A stretch of 64,000 bases of DNA from UBA4744 sp963707435 (lineage in GTDB: Bacteria; Actinomycetota; Acidimicrobiia; Spongiisociales; UBA4744), in NCBI GenBank assembly GCA_963707435.1, contig CAVPPF010000006.1, positions 62,001 through 126,000 on the forward strand, given 5' to 3'. Every line of letters starts with the position of its first letter. Within the stretch, counting starts at the first letter, position 1. Shown piece by piece: positions 16,808-25,297 of the stretch. Position numbers and translations under genes: made by a program. The notes under the pieces are model-generated. The model was given only the letters and a program-made list of their open reading frames with translations, was not told the DNA's origin and did no database searches.

Positions 16808-17698
16808 ATGCTTGAACTGAAAAACCTCTCGAAACGATACGGTGAAGTGCGGGCCCTGGACGGCGCGTCGCTCTCGGTCGCCCCGGGTCGCATGCTGGGC
16901 TTTCTCGGACCAAACGGCGCAGGCAAAACCACGGCCATGCGTTCGGTGTTCGGGCTCGTTCGATTGGATGCCGGTGAGGTCACCTGGAAGGGCCACCAGG
17001 TAGGCCCGGATGAACGCCTCCAGTTCGGGTATATGCCAGAACAGCGTGGTTTGTATCCGCGCATGAAAGTTGGGGATCAGCTGGCCTACTTCGCCGAATT
17101 GCACGGCATGTCTCACGCCGATGCGTCTGCTTCGGTTTCGCGGTGGCTGGCGACGCTCGGACTGTCGGAGCGGAGCGATGATCGTCTCGAACAGCTGTCG
17201 CACGGGAACCAGCAGCGCGTGCAGCTGGCGGCTGCCCTCGTTCACGACCCCCAACTGCTGATCCTTGACGAGCCATTCTCCGGCCTCGATCCGGTGGCCG
17301 TTGAAACGCTGGCCGATTCGCTCCAGGCGGAGGCCGCCAAGGGCAAGGCTGTCGTTTTTTCGAGCCACCAGCTCGATCTTGTCGAAGACATGTGTGAGGA
17401 CGTGGTGATCATCAACCGCGGGCGCAATGTCATGGAAGGCAACGTGGCCGCGCTGAAAGAGGCCTCACCGCACCGGCGGTTGGAGATCGAGGTGGCCGGC
17501 GGGGACGGAGCCTGGCTTCCCGAAGTGGCGGGTGTGATATCCAAGGAAATCAATGGCTCGCTGGTGCGGATGTTGGTCCAGAAGGACGTCGATCTCGAAG
17601 GGGTGCTTTTCGCCGCCCGGGCGGTCGGTCCCATTCGCCATCTCAGTTTTGAAGCACCAAGCCTCTCGGAGATGTTCCTGCAGGCGGTGACCCGATGA
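16808..17698 (+). CDS. ABC transporter ATP-binding protein, NatA-like
   Basis: A 296-residue ATPase. Walker A FLGPNGAGKTTAMRSV, Q-loop region GYMPEQRGLYPRMKV, signature LSHGNQQRVQ, Walker B LLILDEPFSGLDP and switch FSSHQLDLVEDM are intact. The C-terminal 75 residues form the extra domain found in sodium-exporter NatA and related subunits. It overlaps the following permease gene by 4 nt (ATGA) and clearly forms a two-component exporter with it. NatAB-type systems export Na+ or other small solutes, but specificity cannot be confirmed here. Confidence 0.9.
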   Translation: MLELKNLSKRYGEVRALDGASLSVAPGRMLGFLGPNGAGKTTAMRSVFGLVRLDAGEVTWKGHQVGPDERLQFGYMPEQRGLYPRMKVGDQLAYFAELHGMSHADASASVSRWLATLGLSERSDDRLEQLSHGNQQRVQLAAALVHDPQLLILDEPFSGLDPVAVETLADSLQAEAAKGKAVVFSSHQLDLVEDMCEDVVIINRGRNVMEGNVAALKEASPHRRLEIEVAGGDGAWLPEVAGVISKEINGSLVRMLVQKDVDLEGVLFAARAVGPIRHLSFEAPSLSEMFLQAVTR

Positions 17699-18903
17699 AA
17701 GGCCTGCGACCTGTCTGGATGGTTGCCCGGCGGGAGTTGCGCGAACGCCTGAAGAGCCGTACGTACCGGATCACAACCGTGATTCTGTTGCTCATCGTTC
17801 TTGGTGCGATTGTGGTCCCCCAGGTGGCAGGAGACGATGAAGGCACCACGTACGACCTGGGCCTGGTGGGAGAAACATCATCAGACTTGCTGAGCACGCT
17901 CGAGGTGCTGGCCACCACCGCAGACGTTCGCATCGACACCCGGGAGTTTGAGGATACTGCCGCGGCCGAGGTCGCTTTGGAGGCCGGTGACGTTGATGCG
18001 CTGCTGGTCGGCGGGAGCGAGTACGTCACCCGTGAACCGGCCGGTTCTTCGTTCTTTGTGACCGGGGGAACAGGACTTCCGGCGCTGGTGGGTGGGGCCG
18101 TCCAGACGATCCGTGTGCAGGAGGTGGCCGCTTCCGCCGGGTTGACCGTCGATCAGATCGCCGGCCTGCTCACAGAGAATCCGCTCACTCTCCGCAGCCT
18201 CGAGCCTCTCGACCCCAACCGGGAGACCAACACCATCGTGAGCTTCGCCGGCTTGATCCTCCTCTATGTCGGGATTCTCAGCTACGGGGCCTGGACCCTC
18301 AACGGGGTCATCGAGGAGAAAACCAATCGCGTGGTCGAAGTACTGATGTCGGCCTTGCGCCCCCACCAGTTGATGGCCGGAAAAGTCATCGGGATCGGCC
18401 TGCTGGGCATAGCCCAGCTTCTCCTCATCGTTGTCACGGCCGTGGTAGCGGCCCTGGCCGTCGATCTGGTCGATATACCCGACGTATCCGGGGGGTTGAT
18501 CATCTCGCTCCTCGTGTGGTTCGTGCTGGGGTTCTCATTCTTCAGCGTTGCCTATGCCGCAGTTGGGGCGCTCGTCTCGAGAATGGAAGAAGCTCAGAGC
18601 GTTGCCACGCCGCTGACCATGGTCGGGGTCGCCGGCTACCTGGCAGCGTTTGCCGTCTTGGAGAATCCTGACGGCGCCATCGCCAGGATCACAACCTTCT
18701 TGCCACCAACCGCTCCGTTCGTCGTGCCGATCCGTCACGCCCAGAACGCTATTGCGGGTTGGGAGTATCTGCTTTCGGTGCTGATCATGGTCGCTGCTAC
18801 CTACGGGCTGATCCGGCTGGCCGGTCGCGTCTACTCCGGTGCGATTCTCTCGCTCGGAGCCCGGGTGAAGCTTCGGGATGCCTGGAGGTCTGCCGAGCAG
18901 TAA
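17695..18903 (+). CDS. ABC exporter permease, NatB-like
   Basis: A 402-residue permease. One N-terminal helix (TTVILLLIVLGAIVVP) is followed by a large extracytoplasmic domain of about 150 residues, then five or six C-terminal helices starting near IVSFAGLILLYVGILSYG. The motif EEKTNRVVEVLMSALRPHQLMAGKVIG is characteristic of the ABC-2/NatB group. It is translationally coupled to the ATPase before it. The protein probably acts as a homodimer at the membrane. The exported substrate is unknown. Confidence 0.88.
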   Translation: MKGLRPVWMVARRELRERLKSRTYRITTVILLLIVLGAIVVPQVAGDDEGTTYDLGLVGETSSDLLSTLEVLATTADVRIDTREFEDTAAAEVALEAGDVDALLVGGSEYVTREPAGSSFFVTGGTGLPALVGGAVQTIRVQEVAASAGLTVDQIAGLLTENPLTLRSLEPLDPNRETNTIVSFAGLILLYVGILSYGAWTLNGVIEEKTNRVVEVLMSALRPHQLMAGKVIGIGLLGIAQLLLIVVTAVVAALAVDLVDIPDVSGGLIISLLVWFVLGFSFFSVAYAAVGALVSRMEEAQSVATPLTMVGVAGYLAAFAVLENPDGAIARITTFLPPTAPFVVPIRHAQNAIAGWEYLLSVLIMVAATYGLIRLAGRVYSGAILSLGARVKLRDAWRSAEQ

Positions 18904-18993
18904 CGGTTCAGTACGCGAAAAACTTCCAGCCACCCTCGTCCGGTGCCGGGTAGTGTCGGTTCCACCCCTGGAAGCTGGCGGGAGGCAGCGGGA

Positions 18994-19458
18994 GTGAAGA
19001 TCGAATCGGCTCGCGACCATGGCAGGACGAGGCGGGGTCCGGATCGGCGCAGCCGCAACGGAGCCTTCTACTACCCGGAACGCCGCTTCGGCTTCGAGCG
19101 GCGCCGTCCCCCGGAAGGCACCTGGAGCGCTCGCTATCACTCCTGGCTGGAGAGATTCCGGCACGATCACGACACCATCGCGGTAGTCCTCCTGGTGTTT
19201 GTTCTGCTCAACCTCGCCGATCTGTTGCTGACCGTTCGAGCCCTCTCGATGGGTGCCGTCGAAGGCAACCCGATCATGGCGTATCTCTTCGCCGTCGACC
19301 CGGTGCTGGCTGCCGTTTTCAAGGTTTCGGTGGGTGCCGGGATTGCGGTCGCTGTTTGGGCGGCGCGCCACTACCGGCGAATCCTGGAGACTGCGCTGCT
19401 GATGGTGGCCGTCATGACCGCGGTGCTCTTCTACCACGGTTACAACGCCCTCATCTAG
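18994..19458 (+). CDS. DUF5658-like small membrane protein
   Basis: A 154-residue protein from a GTG at 18994 with GGAGG 8 nt upstream; an ORF extension to 18943 has no such signal. The first 60 residues are hydrophilic and rich in Arg (RTRRGPDRRSRNG, ERRRPPEG). Three hydrophobic segments follow, with LNLADLLLTVRALSMGAVEGNPIM between the first two. That combination, with Asn and Glu-Gly-Asn-Pro next to the membrane, matches the DUF5658 family of unknown function. It sits at a convergent junction with fba, six bases apart. Confidence 0.65.
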   Translation: MKIESARDHGRTRRGPDRRSRNGAFYYPERRFGFERRRPPEGTWSARYHSWLERFRHDHDTIAVVLLVFVLLNLADLLLTVRALSMGAVEGNPIMAYLFAVDPVLAAVFKVSVGAGIAVAVWAARHYRRILETALLMVAVMTAVLFYHGYNALI

Positions 19459-19464
19459 TACCGG

Positions 19465-20514
19465 CTAGGCGATGGTTACCTCAGGGTCGAGATACACGTC
19501 CTGAATCGCGTTGAGGAGCGCCGCACCCTCATCCATGGGGCGTTGGAAGGCCTTGCGCCCGGAGATGAGCCCGGTTCCACCGGCCCGCTTGTTGATCACT
19601 GCGGTGCGAACGGCCTGCGCCAGGTCGCCTGATCCCGAGGATGCTCCACCGGAGTTGATCAATCCGGCGCGGCCCATGTAGCAGTTGGCAACCTGCCAGC
19701 GGGTCAGGTCGATGGGATGGTCGGTGGTCAGTTCCGAGTACACCTTCGGGTGGGTCTTGCCAAAACCGATCGTCGTGTAGCCGCCGTTGTTGTCCGGCTG
19801 CTTCTGCTTGATGATGTCGGCCTCGATCGTGACGCCGATGTGGTTGGCCTGGCCCGTCAAGTCCGCAGATCCTTCATAGTTGACGCCATCTTTGGTGAAG
19901 GCTGAGTTCCGCACATAGCACCAGAGGACCGTGAACATCCCGAGTTCGTGCGCCCGGGAGAAGGCCGCGCTGACTTCCTGGATCTGGCGGGTTGACTCCT
20001 CAGAGCCGAAGTAGATGGTGGCGCCGACGCCGGCGGCGCCGAGATCGAAGGCCTGCTCGACCGAGCCGTACATCACCTGGTCGTAGGTGGCGGGATAGCT
20101 GAGCAGTTCGTTGTGGTTGATCTTGACGATGAAGGGGATCTTGTGGGCATACCGGCGGGACACCATGCCCAGAACCCCGAAGGTCGTAGCGACGGCATTG
20201 CAGCCTGCCTCGACGGCCAGCTCGACGATGTTCTTGGGATCGAAGTAGATCGGATTGGGAGCAAAGGAAGCGGCTCCCGAGTGCTCGATGCCCTGATCGA
20301 CGGGGAGGATGGACAGGTAGCCGGTACCGCCCAGACGTCCGCGGTTGTACATCGAAGCTAGGTTGCGGAGGACCTGTGGAGAGCGGTCCGTCTGCATGAA
20401 CACGCGATCGACGAAATCGGGTCCGGGCAATTCGAGCGTGTCGGCGGGGATACCCGTCGAGGTATGCGTGAGGAGATCCTGGGCGTCGTCTCCCAGCAGC
20501 TTGGCGTAGTCCAT
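19465..20514 (-). CDS. fbaB: class I fructose-bisphosphate aldolase (FbaB/DhnA family)
   Basis: A 349-residue TIM-barrel aldolase interconverting fructose-1,6-bisphosphate with dihydroxyacetone phosphate and glyceraldehyde-3-phosphate through a Schiff base. Recognisable segments are LSILPVDQGIEHSGAASFAP, FIVKINHNELLSYP, GATIYFGSEESTRQIQEV and TTIGFGKTHPKVYSEL. The family is the metal-independent archaeal-type/E. coli FbaB class, not the common class II enzyme. GGAGGA lies before the ATG. It is transcribed away from the TetR gene with a 143-bp shared upstream region. It would consume the C3 product of the encoded BMC pathway, but no direct link is shown. Confidence 0.93.
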   Translation of the reverse strand: MDYAKLLGDDAQDLLTHTSTGIPADTLELPGPDFVDRVFMQTDRSPQVLRNLASMYNRGRLGGTGYLSILPVDQGIEHSGAASFAPNPIYFDPKNIVELAVEAGCNAVATTFGVLGMVSRRYAHKIPFIVKINHNELLSYPATYDQVMYGSVEQAFDLGAAGVGATIYFGSEESTRQIQEVSAAFSRAHELGMFTVLWCYVRNSAFTKDGVNYEGSADLTGQANHIGVTIEADIIKQKQPDNNGGYTTIGFGKTHPKVYSELTTDHPIDLTRWQVANCYMGRAGLINSGGASSGSGDLAQAVRTAVINKRAGGTGLISGRKAFQRPMDEGAALLNAIQDVYLDPEVTIA

Positions 20515-20630
20515 GGTGTTCCTCCGGTCGTCGAATCTCGTTCACCCATTATCGCGGGTTTGCGGAGGCTTGCGCCCGCGAACCGGTCGGGCGCCGGTCC
20601 GGTCGGGTCCTGCAGCTGAGATTGCCCGTA

Positions 20631-20666
20631 TCTGAACGATCGTATAACATTCTGAACATGCGTTCA
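20631..20666 (+). promoter_or_regulatory. promoter and candidate operator at the TetR gene start
   Basis: TCTGAAC occurs twice, 20 bp apart (20631 and 20651). The second copy opens an inverted repeat TGAACATGCGTTCA at 20653-20666 that includes the ATG start. A -10-like TATAAC lies between (20643-20648), only 9 nt before the ATG, so the mRNA would be nearly leaderless. The layout suggests autorepression. A further TGAACG copy lies near the fba leader on the other strand. Confidence 0.5.
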
Positions 20667-21338
20667 ATTCGCTCAGACGGCGAGCCGGTGCTGGACGATC
20701 GGACGGCCAAGGCTCGCATCCGCGACGCCGCCATTGCCTGCTTCGCCGAGCACGGCATAGCCGCTACGACCGCCCGGAAGGTGGCGACCGCCGCCGGTGT
20801 CTCGCCCGGGCTGGTCATGCACCACTTCGGATCCATGGAGGGTTTGCGGGCTGCGTGCGACCGGCAGGTCACCGCAATGATCAGGGACCTGAAGGGGGAG
20901 GCTATGGGCGCCGGGGCGGGGTTTGACCCGGTGGCCGCCCTCCGTTCTGCGGCCGGGGGGCCGCCGCTGGCCCGCTATCTGGCCCGCACGCTGGTGGACG
21001 GGTCACCGGCGGTGGCCGATCTGGTCGACGAGCTGGTGGCCGACGCCGTCGCCTACATCGAGACAGGAGTCGAGACCGGCCTGCTCGCCGCCTCCAGCTA
21101 CCCCCGGGAACGGGCTGCCATCCTGACGATATGGTCGCTGGGAGCTCTGGTCTTGCACGAACACCTGGATCGGCTCGTCGGCGTCGACATCACGGGACCC
21201 ATCGACCAACCGCACGCGGCCGCTTCCTACGTTGCACCGGCCCTCGAGATCCTCAGCGGATTCTTCACCAAAGCGACAGCCGAACTCATGAGCGAAGCGT
21301 TTGTCGACGCCCCGGCACAGAAAGAAGGGACTGCATGA
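20658..21338 (+). CDS. TetR family transcriptional regulator
   Basis: A 226-residue repressor. The N-terminal HTH reads AKARIRDAAIACFAEHGIAATTARKVATAAGVSPGLV and then HHFGSMEGLRAA, the standard TetR tri-helical domain. The C-terminal ligand domain is helical and unassigned. I prefer the ATG at 20658 over the TTG at 20622: the shorter form begins right before the DNA-binding domain, and the promoter-like sequence lies between the two. Its stop overlaps the next gene by 4 nt, so it probably controls the ABC exporter downstream in response to an exported compound. Confidence 0.9.
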   Translation: MRSIRSDGEPVLDDRTAKARIRDAAIACFAEHGIAATTARKVATAAGVSPGLVMHHFGSMEGLRAACDRQVTAMIRDLKGEAMGAGAGFDPVAALRSAAGGPPLARYLARTLVDGSPAVADLVDELVADAVAYIETGVETGLLAASSYPRERAAILTIWSLGALVLHEHLDRLVGVDITGPIDQPHAAASYVAPALEILSGFFTKATAELMSEAFVDAPAQKEGTA

Positions 21339-22243
21339 ACGACCAGATCACCATTCATACCGAGGGCCTCACCAAGCACTACGGAGACGTTGAGGCTCTG
21401 GTGGATCTGAACCTCGACGTTCGGGGAGGGGAGATCTTCGGGTTCCTCGGTCCCAACGGCGCCGGCAAGACGACCACGATCCGGACCATGCTGGATGAGA
21501 TCCGCCCGACGGCCGGGACCGCTTCGATTCTCGGCATGGACTCCCATGAAATGTCGGTCGAGATTCGCGACCACATTGGCTATGTCCCGGGCGATTTGGC
21601 CCTGTACCCCAATCTCACCGGGCGGGACACGCTGACCTACTTCGCCAACCTGCGGGGCGGTGTCGATTGGTCGTACGTCGACGAGCTCACCGAACGCTTG
21701 GAAGCCGACCTTTCGAAGAAGGTCGGCGACCTGTCTTCGGGCAACCGGCAGAAGGTGGGTCTGATCCAGGCCTTCATGAACCGGCCAAAAGTGTTGATCA
21801 TGGACGAGCCCAGCAGCGGTCTCGACCCGTTGATGCAACGCGCCTTTCAGACGCTGATGCGCGAAGTTGCTCGAGCCGGGACCACGGTGTTTCTCTCCAG
21901 TCACACCCTTTCGGAGGTGCAGCGGGTGGCCGACCGGGTCGGCATCATCCGGCGAGGCAAGTTGATTGCCCTCGAAGCCGTCTCCAGCTTGCGCTCCAAG
22001 GCGATGCGCACGGTGAACCTGTATTTCGACGGACCGGTCGAAGCGTCTGTGCTCAAACCCCTGCCCGGGGTTCGGGATGTCAAGGTGCAGGACCACCATG
22101 CCATGCTGTCCTTCGACGGTCAGATGGAAACCCTCCTCAAGGTTGTTACCGAGCGCTTCCACGTCCTGGACATCTCCACTGAAGCGGCCGACCTCGAAGA
22201 GATCTTCCTCACCTACTACCGGGATGACGAGGGGGTGGCCTGA
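21335..22243 (+). CDS. ABC transporter ATP-binding protein (drug exporter type)
   Basis: A 302-residue ATPase. Walker A FLGPNGAGKTTTIRTM, Q-loop YVPGDLALYPNLTG, signature LSSGNRQKVGLIQAF, Walker B VLIMDEPSSGLDPLMQ and switch His SSHTLSEVQRV are complete. The sequence type (VPGDLALYPNLTGRDTL) is common in actinobacterial exporters paired with a duplicated permease. The ATG overlaps the TetR stop (ATGA), and the gene ends one base into the permease ATG. TetR control makes a stress or drug-induced export role likely, but the substrate is unknown. Confidence 0.92.
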   Translation: MNDQITIHTEGLTKHYGDVEALVDLNLDVRGGEIFGFLGPNGAGKTTTIRTMLDEIRPTAGTASILGMDSHEMSVEIRDHIGYVPGDLALYPNLTGRDTLTYFANLRGGVDWSYVDELTERLEADLSKKVGDLSSGNRQKVGLIQAFMNRPKVLIMDEPSSGLDPLMQRAFQTLMREVARAGTTVFLSSHTLSEVQRVADRVGIIRRGKLIALEAVSSLRSKAMRTVNLYFDGPVEASVLKPLPGVRDVKVQDHHAMLSFDGQMETLLKVVTERFHVLDISTEAADLEEIFLTYYRDDEGVA

Positions 22244-23907
22244 TGCTCGCCTCAGTCTTTGCCAAGACAACCCGGGATCGCTGGAAGGGCATGGCGATCG
22301 CCATGTTCAGCCTCGGCCTGCTGCTTTGGATGGTGATGGCGGTCTACCAGGACATCGATATCTCCGCCTATACCGAACTGCCCGAGGTCTTTCTGTCGCT
22401 CATGGGCATCCCGGAGGGCGCAGATGTCGCCAGTCTGGCCGTCGGAGTCATGTACAGCTTCTACGGTGCGATGACCCTGGCCGGTCTGGCCGTGTCGATG
22501 GGATCGGCCTCGGTTGCAGGCGAAGAGCGCGACGGGACCATCGGCCTGCTGCTCGGCAATCCCAAGAGCCGCACCAACGTTCTCATCTCCAAAGCGGCGT
22601 CGATGGTGCTGCTGGTGGGGTTGGGATCCCTGGGGTTGTGGGGCGCGGCACCCCTGCTCGCAGGAATCCTGGATGTCCGCATGGGTGGCATGCAGATTGG
22701 GTCCTTCGCCCTCCACCTCTTCGTCAATGCCCTTTTCTACGGCTTCCTGGCCATGGCCATCGGTGCCTGGACGGGAAAACGTGGGTTGGCGTCGGGAGTA
22801 TCGGCCGGGATCATGGCGCTGGGCTTCGTGGCGGTCGGCATCTTCCCCATCATCGAGGGGTGGGAGAACGTCGCCAAAGTGTTCCCCTGGTACTACTTCG
22901 ACAACGGGCAACCGGTGATCAACGGTATCCAGTGGGGCGATCTGGCCGTGCTGATGGGCGCCATAGTGGTTCTGGCCGCAATCGCTTTGGTCGGCGTCAA
23001 TCGGCGCGACCTGCGAAGCCACAACGTCGGGGTCACGTTGCTGGACCGTCTGCGGGGCAATCCCCTCACGCAGAAGATCGTCGACCGGTTGGCCGGTGCC
23101 ACCCGCGTTTCCCGGATTTGGATCAAGACTGCTTCCGAGCATCAGGGATTGCTGATCGTTTCGGCCTACGTCATGTTCTTTCTCATGGGTGTGCTCATGG
23201 GTCCGCTCTACGGATTGATGGACCAGACACTTCTCGACTTCACCAAACAGATCCCTGAGGAGCTCTGGGCCTTCGTTGGGGCTGCAGGCGGTGACATGAG
23301 CACCGCAGAAGGTTTCTATGAGGCTGAGACCTTTGGGCTGATGGCTCCGATTGCGGTCATGGTGGTTACCGCCGTCATCGGAGCCCGCGCACTGGCCGGG
23401 GAAGAACAGAACCGCACCATGGGTCTGCTGCTCGCCAATCCGATCAAACGTTCCCGGGTCGTACTCGAAAAGGCCCTGGCGATGGTGGTGTATGCCGTAG
23501 CCGTTGGGTTCTCGACCTTTGCGGGAGTTTGGCTCGGGTCGCTCATCGGCGGACTGGGTATGGATGTCGGCAACATCGCTGCCACCTCGTTCCTTGCGAC
23601 CCTGGTCGGCCTGGTGTTCGGGGCTTTGGCCCTGGCCTTGAGCGCTGCCACCGGCCGGGTCCGGGTCGCGATCTTCGGGATGGTCGGGGCAGCGCTGGTC
23701 TTCCACTTGGTCAACTCTTTTGCGTCGCTCAACGACTCTCTGGCGGGTTGGGCAAGGGTGTCACCGTTCAGCTACTACCTCAACACCCACCCGTTGGAGA
23801 ACGGGATGGATTGGGGCAATGGGGCGATCCTTGCCGGTCTGACCGTCGTGCTGGTAGCGGTGTCGGTTGTGCTGTTCCAGCAACGAGATCTGCGCCAGAC
23901 CGGCTGA
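22243..23907 (+). CDS. ABC exporter permease with duplicated membrane module
   Basis: A 554-residue polytopic protein with about 12 hydrophobic segments in two similar halves. Each half carries a loop of the form SVAGEERDGTIGLLLGNPKSR (first) and ALAGEEQNRTMGLLLANPIKR (second), so the permease is an internal duplication and a single chain probably makes the whole channel. The stop of the ATPase and the ATG here share one base (TGATG). Together with the ATPase and TetR genes it forms a three-gene regulated exporter. Confidence 0.88.
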   Translation: MLASVFAKTTRDRWKGMAIAMFSLGLLLWMVMAVYQDIDISAYTELPEVFLSLMGIPEGADVASLAVGVMYSFYGAMTLAGLAVSMGSASVAGEERDGTIGLLLGNPKSRTNVLISKAASMVLLVGLGSLGLWGAAPLLAGILDVRMGGMQIGSFALHLFVNALFYGFLAMAIGAWTGKRGLASGVSAGIMALGFVAVGIFPIIEGWENVAKVFPWYYFDNGQPVINGIQWGDLAVLMGAIVVLAAIALVGVNRRDLRSHNVGVTLLDRLRGNPLTQKIVDRLAGATRVSRIWIKTASEHQGLLIVSAYVMFFLMGVLMGPLYGLMDQTLLDFTKQIPEELWAFVGAAGGDMSTAEGFYEAETFGLMAPIAVMVVTAVIGARALAGEEQNRTMGLLLANPIKRSRVVLEKALAMVVYAVAVGFSTFAGVWLGSLIGGLGMDVGNIAATSFLATLVGLVFGALALALSAATGRVRVAIFGMVGAALVFHLVNSFASLNDSLAGWARVSPFSYYLNTHPLENGMDWGNGAILAGLTVVLVAVSVVLFQQRDLRQTG

Positions 23908-23988
23908 CCGGGTGTCGAGACGGCACCAGGACCGCGGGTTGAGCGCTATCAGGCAGTCCTCGAAGTGCCCCCTTCTTGCGGGTGAGCT

Positions 23989-24004
23989 GCCGCATATATG
24001 CGGC
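23989..24004. promoter_or_regulatory. 16-bp perfect palindrome GCCGCATATATGCGGC
   Basis: A perfect 8+8 palindrome with an AT-rich core lies 68 bp before the lipoprotein ATG, in the 164-bp gap after the exporter permease. It has the size and symmetry of a dimeric repressor site; a hairpin in RNA is also possible. Otherwise the gap shows only the GGAGG ribosome site before 24072. Confidence 0.4.
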
Positions 24005-24071
24005 TGTGCTCGACCATCGTCTAGGGTCGGGAGACCGGCCACGCACAGCAGGACAACGGAGGAGGCGCAAG

Positions 24072-24473
24072 ATGGGACGAACTCGCGGCATGGTGGCGTT
24101 GGTGCTGGCGCTTCTCTTGGGATTGGCTGCGTGCGGCGGCGGCAGCGAGCCAACGGCGACGTACGACGGCGACGGCTGCACCTACGACGGACCTGACGAG
24201 TTTGATGTGAACTCCGAGGTGACGTTCACGTTCGTCGACGCGGTCGAGGAACCGGGCGTCGGATTCGGGGTATGGGCCCTACCCGAGGGCATGACCGCAG
24301 ACGAGATCCGCGACCAGGGGATCATGAACAACGGCGCGCAAATCGCGGAATCCGCCGCTGAGATCACCGATTCCGGGATTCGACTCACCTATACGTTCGA
24401 CTCGGCCGGCTTGTATGCCGTCAATTGCGCCGCCGCAGTCGACTACGCAACCCTCTTCACCGTAAGCGAGTGA
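24072..24473 (+). CDS. small secreted lipoprotein, unknown function
   Basis: A 133-residue protein. The ATG at 24072 is preceded by GGAGGAGG and starts a clear lipoprotein signal: basic GRTRG, a hydrophobic core, and lipobox LAAC with Cys at about residue 20. The longer ORF to 23976 would bury it. The mature part has an early Cys (GDGCTYDGPDEFD), an acidic beta-rich body and a second Cys near the end (YAVNCAAAVDY), suggesting a disulfide and an Ig-like or plastocyanin-like fold. I do not recognise the family. It converges on the HTH gene. Confidence 0.75.
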   Translation: MGRTRGMVALVLALLLGLAACGGGSEPTATYDGDGCTYDGPDEFDVNSEVTFTFVDAVEEPGVGFGVWALPEGMTADEIRDQGIMNNGAQIAESAAEITDSGIRLTYTFDSAGLYAVNCAAAVDYATLFTVSE

Positions 24474-24481
24474 CTCAAGCC

Positions 24482-24534
24482 GGAGAACCGGCCCCGGCGA
24501 CCTCTATCGGCGGCTCCGGCGTTTCCGGTTCTCC
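24482..24534. terminator. 10-bp inverted repeat at the convergent lipoprotein/HTH junction
   Basis: GGAGAACCGG (24482-24491) is repeated inverted as CCGGTTCTCC (24525-24534), with a 33-nt loop containing further G/C pairs. The downstream arm lies within the last codons of the HTH gene. As a convergent junction it may stop transcription from both sides, but there is no T-run. Confidence 0.4.
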
Positions 24535-25220
24535 CAGCGACGATACAGATACAACCAGGCAGGGTCGAGGTCGTCGGAAGGGGCGGGCGTTGGCGGGGCT
24601 TGCGGATCAGGCACCTGCGGGGGCGTTTCGGGCGCGGCGGTAGGAGCCGGAGGCGGCTCGGGGGCGCCGACGGCTTCGGTGCGCTCATCTACCTGGCGTC
24701 GCAGCTCGCTCAAGCGTTCCCGGAGGAATACCGCTTCGGTCTCGGCCCGGGCTGCTCGCTCCCTGGCTTCGGCGAGTTGCTGGCCGGCTTCATGGAGGTT
24801 GCCGAGTTGGTTGATCATCCGGTTCCAGGCGTCGATGGGGACGAGTACCGAGCCGTCGGGTGCCTCGGCGGCCTGCTCGCCGGGAGCCGCAGAACGCTTG
24901 GGTGGAGCAGGCGCTGTGCGGGCGGCCGGAGGAGGACGGAGTCTGCCGAGGTGGCGGGCCCGGGCTACGACCTCATCGAGACCGACCATGCGCACCTGGC
25001 CTTCCGGCTCGAGTTCGAAACGAGTCGGAATCCGGTCCTTGCGCGCCCAATTGCGCACCGTCGAGGCAGGTACCCCGGTGGCCTCCTCCGCTTCGTGGAG
25101 CGTCACCCAGCGGGTCGAAGGAGTAGGGCCCTGCGGCCGCGGCACGGATTCCTCCGACGGCGGTTTCAGGGGGCGGCCTTCACGAGCAAGCTGTTGCCAA
25201 ACAAATGCGGGATCTTCCAT
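24504..25220 (-). CDS. helix-turn-helix regulator with coiled coil, divergent from the BMC operon
   Basis: A 238-residue protein. Residues about 37-66 (RWVTLHEAEEATGVPASTVRNWARKDRI) form a MerR/excisionase-like winged HTH with the wing-like continuation RFELEPEGQVRMVGLDEVV. A Pro/Ala-rich linker follows (95-125). A probable coiled coil covers residues 128-180 (LGNLHEAGQQLAEARERAARAE). A second Pro-rich linker leads to a basic C-terminus ending RRWENRKRRSRR. It is divergently transcribed from the BMC operon with 77 bp between, so it is the obvious candidate regulator. Its effector is unknown and the link is positional only. Confidence 0.75.
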   Translation of the reverse strand: MEDPAFVWQQLAREGRPLKPPSEESVPRPQGPTPSTRWVTLHEAEEATGVPASTVRNWARKDRIPTRFELEPEGQVRMVGLDEVVARARHLGRLRPPPAARTAPAPPKRSAAPGEQAAEAPDGSVLVPIDAWNRMINQLGNLHEAGQQLAEARERAARAETEAVFLRERLSELRRQVDERTEAVGAPEPPPAPTAAPETPPQVPDPQAPPTPAPSDDLDPAWLYLYRRWENRKRRSRR

Positions 25221-25226
25221 TTCGCA

Positions 25227-25260
25227 AGGATAGGTCCTGGCGTCGGCAGACTCCTAGGAT
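25227..25260. promoter_or_regulatory. candidate operator/promoter of the BMC operon
   Basis: The 77-bp divergent region holds two AGGA/TCCT inverted repeats: AGGA-TAGG-TCCT at 25227-25238 and the perfect TCCTAGGA at 25252-25259, with centres 23 bp apart. The second overlaps TAGGAT (25255-25260), a -10-like hexamer for the rightward operon. A dimeric MerR-type regulator could bind both. I see no strong -35. Confidence 0.4.
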
Positions 25261-25297
25261 GCTGGAGAGCACGGAGTGCAGGAGAGCCCCAACCGAC

